Shown here: positions 57,959 to 64,000 of the stretch, piece after piece
Numbering within the stretch: the stretch's first letter is position 1
How the letters are laid out: each line of letters begins with the position of its first letter
Virus record (IMG/VR): IMGVR_UViG_3300017960_000017
Coordinates: 1 to 64,000 of that record
Direction: 5' to 3' (one strand)
DNA from: a virus
Length of the DNA: 64,000 nt
Made by a program: the position numbers and the translations under genes
The notes under the pieces: model-generated
Seen by the model: the letters and a program-made list of their open reading frames with translations, nothing else
What the model was told of the DNA's origin: nothing
The model's database searches: none

Positions 57959-58353
57959 GTAGAAAGCATACTGCAGAGATCTTTCCTATCCAGGAATTCC
58001 TGGATGCCGGCGTTAAGCCTCAACGGCCACTGCGGCTGCGAGAGGGCGACGCCTGGATAGTTCGCAAAGAACCATTAAACCTCGACCAGCCAGGCGCAGA
58101 AGATCCGCTGGATTGGGCGATCGTCGAATCGGGACAGCTGGTCAACATCCCGCTGATCCCGTACCGCAGTCGCCTCGATCTTATGCACATGTTGCTCGGG
58201 GCAATGGATGTGATCCAGAGGTACGTTGAGCGGCAGCCGCATGCTGAGCGTACCCATATCATCTTAGGTGATCCAATCGAGCGGCTCGACGCCGAAGGCG
58301 TGTACCGCTACTGGATCGGTTTTGCAGTGCAGACTCAAGAGGCCCAAGGCTAA
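57955..58353 (+). CDS. Hypothetical protein
   Basis: 132 residues from ATG 57955 with GGAGG upstream, overlapping the glycosyltransferase by four bases. Mixed fold, no motif. Overlaps the next start by one base. Confidence 0.7.
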   Translation: MSRKHTAEIFPIQEFLDAGVKPQRPLRLREGDAWIVRKEPLNLDQPGAEDPLDWAIVESGQLVNIPLIPYRSRLDLMHMLLGAMDVIQRYVERQPHAERTHIILGDPIERLDAEGVYRYWIGFAVQTQEAQG

Positions 58354-58856
58354 TGAGCGAGAACCCAATGGCGCCGCAGCCGCCACAACAATTCATGCAG
58401 CTGCCGGCGCAGGTGGAGCAGCCTCCCCAACAGGAGGCGCCCCAGCCGCAAACCCCCGCTGAGCCGCCACAGCAGCGACAGCGGAGCTTGCAAGAGTATG
58501 CGTCTGGATACGCACAGCTCGCACGCGAGCTGACGCGTCAGAACGATGCGTACGGACACTTTCGGAACGTGGTGACCAGGATCGACGAGCTGATCAAGAA
58601 CCCAGGGCAAGCGCCCAACGGGTTACCGTTCGTCACGTTTACGTTTCCCGTAACGGACGGCACGGTGCCGGGCGAGCTCAAGCTCGATCTCAACACCATG
58701 CCGACTTCCGTACTTGCGGCCATCAGGCCACTCTTCGACCAACTGCAGCAAACCTGCGGCGCTGACTTCATCGCTGCCATGAAAGGTTTCTACCAGCTGG
58801 ATGCGGAGACACGGCCCGTTGTGGAAGCAATGGAGGCAGCGACCAGTGGCGGATGA
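58353..58856 (+). CDS. Hypothetical protein with Pro/Gln-rich N-terminus
   Basis: 167 residues from ATG 58353. The first 45 residues are almost all Pro, Gln and Ala; the rest is a mixed alpha/beta domain with helices at both ends. No known domain. Overlaps the next gene by 11 bases. Confidence 0.7.
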   Translation: MSENPMAPQPPQQFMQLPAQVEQPPQQEAPQPQTPAEPPQQRQRSLQEYASGYAQLARELTRQNDAYGHFRNVVTRIDELIKNPGQAPNGLPFVTFTFPVTDGTVPGELKLDLNTMPTSVLAAIRPLFDQLQQTCGADFIAAMKGFYQLDAETRPVVEAMEAATSGG

Positions 58857-59397
58857 TGGCGACATCAACGCCTCCGAATTGATTGATCCAATGTACCGGC
58901 TACCATTCGACGGTTATCGCATGCACGTCGAATGGGCACCGGCCGGTGCGCGCCTGGGGACGAACTTCGCCCATGTCAGGCGGCTGGATCGTGGCCAATC
59001 AATCGCTGAGTATCCTGCGATGCTCGTGTTTGGAAATACGCCCGAGGAGCGCACGTCGCTAACACGCGATTCGCTGCTTCTCGCGGCCATGCTGGACTAC
59101 ATCAACTCCGGAGGCGATCCGGAGGTAGTCTGTGAGATTGCGGACCAAGTCCGACAGCTGGAGCCGGTGAAAACGCCTGGCTTCGAGCTGATCCTTGCCT
59201 ACGAACAGGTCGATCGAGTCCTCTACTACGAATCCAAAGACGGTAAGTACGTGGAGGTCGTGGTTGACCACTGGGCGGACGAAGCGGAGGTATCAGGGCT
59301 GCCCGACGTGTCGGATTGTACCGACATGGTTGCACGGCACCCAGAACCCGTACACTTAGGGGAGGAGGAAGATGACTCAGTCGACCCGCACCTCTGA
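58846..59397 (+). CDS. Hypothetical protein
   Basis: 183 residues from GTG 58846 with GGAGG 8 bases upstream. Acidic, mixed fold; a central RDSLLLAAMLDYINSGGDPEVV helix and a beta-rich end. Overlaps the next gene by 26 bases. Not recognised. Confidence 0.72.
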   Translation: MADDGDINASELIDPMYRLPFDGYRMHVEWAPAGARLGTNFAHVRRLDRGQSIAEYPAMLVFGNTPEERTSLTRDSLLLAAMLDYINSGGDPEVVCEIADQVRQLEPVKTPGFELILAYEQVDRVLYYESKDGKYVEVVVDHWADEAEVSGLPDVSDCTDMVARHPEPVHLGEEEDDSVDPHL

Positions 59398-60205
59398 TGT
59401 CAAGATTGCCATTCCGCGGTACAACCTGGGGCGCATCATCCAACTGCGCGACAAGCTGTGCACGGACTCGATGACCGAGTGGTTTGGTTTTACTGCCATC
59501 GGAGAGCACTTCGACCAATTCGTCGACCAACTCACCGAAGCGATACCTCGAGCCAAACGCCAAGCGGTGTACGACAGCTGTACCTGTCTCGCTGGGGAGT
59601 ACCTCACCGAGGCAAGGCTGCGTACGCTGTTTTGGCGACTGGCCGGGAACACCGACAGCCTGCGGCGCGGTGTTGCTGTGCCCCCGTGGCACGTACAGTC
59701 AGAGCGAGAGTGGATGCCGGTGCAGGTCACCGGCTGGGAATTCTCGCAGAACAAGTGGGGCAAGCCCGGCGGTCTGTTTGCCATGCGCATCCTGGCCGGA
59801 TCGGCGTGCCCCATGCGAATCATAACCTTCTGGACAAGGGGATTTAGCAATCTCATTGCAAGAGGTGCGGGATATACTTCTTACCGACATGATTATCCGT
59901 TTGGGCATCCCTCCGAGCTTGTTGGTCTCCGACTCTGGGCGCTCATCGACCCAGCTTACTGCCAACAGGGACGCCCGGGTTTTCGAGAGGTGTCTTGTAC
60001 GCAGACTCTACGGAACTGGAATCGGGGGATCATCCGCAAACGATTCCGACACGGCTGGGAATGTCCACGAGGCTACGAGAGACACTGTTACAAGTGCCAC
60101 GTTGGGTACGACCAGTGCCCGGCGGCGACGCACAGAACCACAAAGGAGTGCGAAGATGCCCCTGAGTCACAAACAAATACAGAAGCTGGAGAAGCGCACA
60201 CATGA
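59372..60205 (+). CDS. Hypothetical protein with Cys/His C-terminus
   Basis: 277 residues from ATG 59372 with GAGGAGG upstream. The N-terminal 170 residues are mixed alpha/beta; the C-terminus has CPRGYERHCYKCHVGYDQC, a likely zinc-binding cluster of a type found in several phage proteins of unknown role. Overlaps the next gene by 50 bases. Confidence 0.75.
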   Translation: MTQSTRTSDVKIAIPRYNLGRIIQLRDKLCTDSMTEWFGFTAIGEHFDQFVDQLTEAIPRAKRQAVYDSCTCLAGEYLTEARLRTLFWRLAGNTDSLRRGVAVPPWHVQSEREWMPVQVTGWEFSQNKWGKPGGLFAMRILAGSACPMRIITFWTRGFSNLIARGAGYTSYRHDYPFGHPSELVGLRLWALIDPAYCQQGRPGFREVSCTQTLRNWNRGIIRKRFRHGWECPRGYERHCYKCHVGYDQCPAATHRTTKECEDAPESQTNTEAGEAHT

Positions 60206-60617
60206 GCTCGGTGAGGAGCTCGGTGATATAGAGCAACGGCGGAAGTCGCGGCTGAGAATGCACGACTTTATGAACGCAATCAACGAGGACGAGCGTGTTG
60301 AGCTCACCTGCACAGAGGGTGACATCTGGCTAAACGTCCGCATCAGCGAAGGTAATAACCGCTCCGTAGAGAAAGACACCATGTATCAGAGTGATTTCAT
60401 GGCGCGGTTGCATACTGCCTTTCCTCTCATGCTTAAAGCACTCGTTGCTGAGTGCTGCAGTGACGCCGACGCCGACTACGAACGTCGGCTTCTTGCGGTT
60501 GTCCCGTTAGAAGAAGAACCCGAAGAAGAGGACAGACGGCGTCCGCGTGGATTGCGTCTGCCCGGAGCTACCGATGGAGACGAAAAGACTGAAGCAGTTG
60601 GAGAGCAAGCGGAATAA
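60156..60617 (+). CDS. Helical protein with PRGLRL motif
   Basis: 153 residues from ATG 60156 with AAAGGAG upstream. N-terminal coiled-coil (QKLEKRTHELGEELGD), an INEDERVELTCTEGDIWL domain and a C-terminal RRPRGLRLPG motif. The layout resembles the next gene's product; they look like diverged copies. Function unknown. Confidence 0.72.
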   Translation: MPLSHKQIQKLEKRTHELGEELGDIEQRRKSRLRMHDFMNAINEDERVELTCTEGDIWLNVRISEGNNRSVEKDTMYQSDFMARLHTAFPLMLKALVAECCSDADADYERRLLAVVPLEEEPEEEDRRRPRGLRLPGATDGDEKTEAVGEQAE

Positions 60618-61320
60618 CGCAGAACGGGTGCTGCAGCTGCTCACAAACCGCGAAGACATCAACCGGTTTCTCGATATGATCCTCGGAGCGCTGCGTGACG
60701 GGGAACCGCTACACATCCAGCTCGACTCCCGTCACTACTTCGAGCTCGGGCGCAGCAGCCAAACGGTATACAGTGGCCCGCCCTCGGCGCTTTCTGAGTG
60801 GCTGGCAGTGCGGCACGAGCTTCGTGTCGGCATCTTGGACGTGGTACAGACAACGCTGCAGAAGTGGCGTGATAAGTACCAGCAAGACTACGAGGACTAT
60901 CTATGCGATCTGGCTAACGAAGACCGTGAGCACAGTGCAGGCATAGGTGACCGCACGCCCCGTGGTGTGCGTCTACGTAATACCGAGGAAGAAGGCGAGG
61001 AGGAGGAAGCAGAGATGGATGCGGCTACGGGTTGGGTGGACGGGCCAGTGCCTGTAAGCCCATCGCCGTCGGAAACACGCGAAACCTTTGACGACTTCTC
61101 CACCGAGGAACTGCGCGACACGCTCAATCGTATCCACGGCAGCGGTATGTTAAATACGCTGGATGAGGAGCAGATGCGGGCAGTAGTGGCCGCGCAGGCC
61201 GAACTCACTCGCCGCACGCAGGAGGCATCAGATGCCACCAACAGCGACAGCGCCCAAGTCTCGCCGCCAGAAGAAACGCGGCCGAGCATCGAAGATTCGG
61301 AATTCTGGGACCGTTACTAA
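60574..61320 (+). CDS. Helical protein with PRGVRL motif
   Basis: 248 residues from ATG 60574 with GGAG upstream. N-terminal coiled coil (ETKRLKQLESKRNNAERV), a domain matching the layout of the preceding protein, then PRGVRL and an acidic linker (EEEGEEEEAE) with a Thr/Glu-rich helical end. Overlaps both neighbours. Confidence 0.72.
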   Translation: METKRLKQLESKRNNAERVLQLLTNREDINRFLDMILGALRDGEPLHIQLDSRHYFELGRSSQTVYSGPPSALSEWLAVRHELRVGILDVVQTTLQKWRDKYQQDYEDYLCDLANEDREHSAGIGDRTPRGVRLRNTEEEGEEEEAEMDAATGWVDGPVPVSPSPSETRETFDDFSTEELRDTLNRIHGSGMLNTLDEEQMRAVVAAQAELTRRTQEASDATNSDSAQVSPPEETRPSIEDSEFWDRY

Positions 61321-62017
61321 GGAAGGCCGAGACGCCGTAGAGCAGATGCTATGTGATATCGATATCCAGCAAGCTGCCGAGTATCTCGACTACTGGGAAA
61401 GCATAAGACCCACCACCGACGACGCACGTTGGCGTAGGTGGGTTTTCGCTTTCCTGTCTATCCAGCGCAACTGGCGCGCCAACTATGAAGCGTACGAATG
61501 CGTTATGGAGCTCCCTTGGACATCCCAGTCTGAGTTGGAGGATGTGCTGCGGGGCTGCAAAGCCGGACTGCACAACCGCCACGCTGACTATATCTGGAGG
61601 TTCACCGAGCTGTGTACGTCTGCGCCGCGCGTTCTGCGCGGCCCAAAAGAAGTGGGCTTCAAGACCTGGTCCGGGTGGCGTAACCGCCTGATCGATATGG
61701 AGGACATCAAGGGCATCGGCATCGCCAAGATCGCGTTTGCCCAAGAGATGTGCTATCCGGCCGAGTGCGGCGTCACCTGCTTCGACAGGCATGGCGCACG
61801 GCTCTACGGCGTGGACCCTGACAACGTCACCCCTCTGCAGTATGGGGAGATGGAGAATCACTGGCAGTACGTCTGCCATCAAATCGGCATTTCGCCGGCC
61901 ATGGCCCGCCACATTGTGTGGGATCGCCTCCAGGGTGCGGATAGCACGCGCTACTGGTCGCATGTGTTCGAAGAAGAGGATACCCGGCTACTTGTATCGC
62001 TGGACGATTTCCGCTAA
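61232..62017 (+). CDS. Helix-hairpin-helix DNA glycosylase-like protein
   Basis: 261 residues from ATG 61232 with GGAGGC upstream. Basic Thr/Lys-rich N-terminus; the core has MEDIKGIGIAKIAFAQEM (helix-hairpin-helix) followed by GVTCFDRHGARLYG (possible catalytic Asp), an arrangement of the endonuclease III/8-oxoguanine glycosylase-like family. No Fe-S Cys cluster is seen. It would cut out modified bases; the substrate is unknown. Confidence 0.7.
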   Translation: MPPTATAPKSRRQKKRGRASKIRNSGTVTKEGRDAVEQMLCDIDIQQAAEYLDYWESIRPTTDDARWRRWVFAFLSIQRNWRANYEAYECVMELPWTSQSELEDVLRGCKAGLHNRHADYIWRFTELCTSAPRVLRGPKEVGFKTWSGWRNRLIDMEDIKGIGIAKIAFAQEMCYPAECGVTCFDRHGARLYGVDPDNVTPLQYGEMENHWQYVCHQIGISPAMARHIVWDRLQGADSTRYWSHVFEEEDTRLLVSLDDFR

Positions 62018-62026
62018 GATCACACC

Positions 62027-62554
62027 ATGGCTAAACGTAGAATGTTTCAACTTCGACGTAAGGAAGCGCGGGCGGGTGCTCGCGATCCCTTTTACAATCC
62101 CGAACGGGACATCGCTCACCTGGGGCCGAACTTGCTCCGGGGCGCGATGGTCTCGTGCGAGGAGACGTACTGGGAGCCCTGGCTCAAGCAGTTCATGCTG
62201 GAGCAAGGCATCAGCTACCAGACGATTGTGGATACGAATGCTCCTGTCATCCTGGCACGGGCGTTCAACCGCATTGTCAAGGCAGAGAATCCCAAGGTGG
62301 CGCTGGAGGCCGAAGGCTTCCACGAGCTGCCGTCGGCGATTCAAATGCTTTTCTATACCCGCATCGGGCAGGTCTGCTTGGCCATGATCTGGGCGGGTGT
62401 GAAGGATGTGTCCAAGCCTGACGACGCACCGCCAGCGACGGTTGTAAGCCTGCTGACGGACGTCGAGGACGGTTTCAAAACGTTCCTGGAAGGGAGCGAC
62501 GAGGACGAAGATGCCGCGGACGGGAGCACCCCTGATCCAAGCCAATCCCAATAA
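62027..62554 (+). CDS. Hypothetical protein
   Basis: 175 residues from ATG 62027; Shine-Dalgarno weak. Basic N-terminal 20 residues, helical centre, acidic Asp/Ser-rich tail that is overlapped by the next gene. No known domain. Confidence 0.7.
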   Translation: MAKRRMFQLRRKEARAGARDPFYNPERDIAHLGPNLLRGAMVSCEETYWEPWLKQFMLEQGISYQTIVDTNAPVILARAFNRIVKAENPKVALEAEGFHELPSAIQMLFYTRIGQVCLAMIWAGVKDVSKPDDAPPATVVSLLTDVEDGFKTFLEGSDEDEDAADGSTPDPSQSQ

Positions 62555-63440
62555 CTTACGAAGTGCGATGACCCGCGTTATCGCGCTGAGCCGACAGCTA
62601 CAGTTGGTTGCTAAAATGTCAGAACGATGGTTTCAAGAGTTCGCCGACCGTTACGGCTTTCCCGCAAATTACACCTGCGTGGACTGCGAGACGAACGGCG
62701 TGGACGTAGAACGCAGTCTCATCTGCTCTATCGGGCACACGATCGTACGTGATGGCGTGCCTATTGAAACCCGGGAGGTCTACCTGAACTGGCCGGACTT
62801 CCCTGACATTGACCACGAAGACTTCCAGCGAAAGCTGTACCAGACTCAGCAGGCGATGCAGTCGCGCGGCAAGGGCTTCCACCACACGTGGGAGCGGCTG
62901 CGCAACGAGGGTGAAGACCCCATCGCCACCCTCGAACAATATCTCACGATGTTCGAGGACATGGAGGAGCGTCGAGAGGTCGTCGTTGCCCACAACGGGT
63001 GGCGGTTCGACATCGAGCTCTTCCAAGCGCACTTCCACAACTTCCTGCGCATCCCGTTCGTCTTCGAGCCTGAGCTCGTCTACGACTCCGGGATCGTCGA
63101 GAAGGCCAGTCAGCTTGACGACTACGACGACCCGCTGCCTCTGCCTGGCGAGACCATGCAGCAGTGGGCGTGGCGCATCGGCGAACTCCGTCGGCGCGGC
63201 GTCATGTGGTCCCTCGAGGGCCACTGCGATGACAAGTACCGCATCTTTGAGAAGGCGGGCGTCGGCAAGGAAGAGGCACACGCCGCGGGCGTGGACAGCC
63301 TCGTCCTGCACTATTTGGTTGAGGAGCACCGCAAGCTTGCGGGCGTTGCCCCTCTCGTTGAAGAAGTCACTGACCACACGCAGGTGATCGTCAATGGCGA
63401 AAGCGAAGCAGCACAAGGATCCGGAGATCCTTCAGAGTGA
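62511..63440 (+). CDS. DnaQ/RNase T-like 3'-5' exonuclease
   Basis: Up to 309 residues; ATG 62511 has GAGG upstream but overlaps the previous gene, and ATG 62616 would start the conserved part. DEDDh motifs: CVDCETNG (DxE), HNGWRFDIELF (Hxx...D) and HAAGVDSLVL (H-x4-D). It fits exonucleases that trim 3' ends of DNA or RNA, separate from the proofreading domain of the polymerase. Confidence 0.82.
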   Translation: MPRTGAPLIQANPNNLRSAMTRVIALSRQLQLVAKMSERWFQEFADRYGFPANYTCVDCETNGVDVERSLICSIGHTIVRDGVPIETREVYLNWPDFPDIDHEDFQRKLYQTQQAMQSRGKGFHHTWERLRNEGEDPIATLEQYLTMFEDMEERREVVVAHNGWRFDIELFQAHFHNFLRIPFVFEPELVYDSGIVEKASQLDDYDDPLPLPGETMQQWAWRIGELRRRGVMWSLEGHCDDKYRIFEKAGVGKEEAHAAGVDSLVLHYLVEEHRKLAGVAPLVEEVTDHTQVIVNGESEAAQGSGDPSE

Positions 63441-64000
63441 ACTCGCAGGACTCATACCCGGTTACGTCCGCATCGTTGGGCTCGACCTGGGTACCAACTG
63501 CGGGGTTGCCTGGTGTGACGTGGATCCCGAAAAGCCGATCGTCTGGGACGATATCCAGATGTACGCCGGCCAGCTTGACCTCGGACTCGGACCGTATGAC
63601 ACCGGTCCCGTCCGTCATATCCGGCTCAAGCAGTTCATGGCCGTCATGCACCCAAGCTTTATTGGGTTCGAGGACGTCAAGAACACCCCCACCGTTAAAG
63701 GTTTCGGCGGGAAGAAGCTCGGCATGATCATGGCCCGTGTGGCCACAGCCGCTGAGCTCCTGGGTGGTTTCAAGATCACCCTCTGCACCTGGGCCGAGGA
63801 GAACGAGGTGCCCTGCCAAGGGTACGCCATCGGCACCATCAAGAAGTACGCTACCGGGAAAGGCAACGCTGGCAAGCCTGCGATGATCGCAGCCGCCAAC
63901 GAGCGCTTCGGCGCTGACCTCGACCCCGACAACTACGAATCATCCGGCACGGACAACATCGCAGACGCGATGCACATCTGCGCCATGAGCGTTGAAGGAT
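63395..64000 (+). CDS. RuvC-like Holliday junction resolvase, partial
   Basis: At least 202 codons from ATG 63395, cut by the window end. Motifs: IVGLDLGTNCGVAW (first Asp of RuvC), a later IGFEDV (Glu) and a C-terminal TDNIADAMHI (last acidic pair), consistent with phage RuvC-type resolvases that cut branched DNA before packaging. It overlaps the exonuclease gene by 46 bases. The end is missing. Confidence 0.78.

Noticed and set aside
1-64000. CRISPR arrays, insertion sequences, integrase
   Set aside because: No regularly spaced direct repeats, transposase or integrase motif found by eye in the window.

Overview
The window is part of the genome of a large, probably lytic tailed dsDNA phage (Caudoviricetes). 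The evidence is a large terminase subunit, a near-complete replication and recombination set (SbcCD-like pair, UvsW-like helicase, DnaB, DnaG, family A polymerase, RecA-like ATPase, NAD-dependent ligase, RuvC-like resolvase), a phage sigma factor, several tRNA genes, and tightly packed overlapping genes with AGGAGG-type ribosome binding sites. GTG and TTG starts with good Shine-Dalgarno sequences are common. No integrase, lysogeny repressor, capsid or tail gene is recognised, so the structural module must lie outside. A CsrA homologue and an HldE-like ADP-heptose enzyme hint at a Gram-negative host; that is inference.

Layout. 1-9.95 kb (+): tRNA genes and small accessory genes, including a Cys-rich Gp88-like protein, a protein with four SH3-like repeats, a Tat-signal protein, a radical SAM enzyme and a conserved phage protein. 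7.72-8.23 kb is a non-coding stretch holding two tRNA genes whose 3' halves lie upstream of their 5' halves. 10.0-11.9 kb (-): terminase. 11.9-19.6 kb (+): small membrane proteins, an RNase H-fold protein, a GHKL ATPase fused to an HExxH domain, and DNA ligase. 19.7-23.1 kb (-): a nucleotide-metabolism operon with a Band-7 protein and a phosphoesterase. 23.2-25.6 kb (+): a protein with a histone-H1-like tail overlapping a second Lys-rich gene in another frame. 25.5-26.4 kb (-): a Tat-exported HExxH protein. 26.5-36.2 kb (+): sigma factor, NDP kinase, small genes, several structured intergenic RNAs, and the HldE-like enzyme. 36.2 kb (-): csrA. 36.4-64 kb (+): recombination, replication and repair genes, a glycosyltransferase and many unknowns.

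The most unusual content is the pair of circularly permuted tRNA genes (Leu-type at 7758-7857, Gly-type at 7932-8030). In each, acceptor, D, anticodon and T arms can be rebuilt only by joining a downstream 5' half to an upstream 3' half. In the Gly-type gene the normal G19-C56 tertiary pair is replaced by U19-A56 across the two halves. Sequences outside each junction can also pair. Permuted tRNAs are known from some archaea and algae, so a phage example would imply an unusual RNA-processing route.

Other notable points: a recurrent 16-bp palindrome (TTATTC-N4-GAATAA) just upstream of four genes; a short csrA gene; proteins that may modify the host envelope (HldE-like, glycosyltransferase, two Tat-targeted products); and compact structured RNAs at 29.3-32.8 kb. 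All calls come from reading the sequence; no database search or folding program was run.
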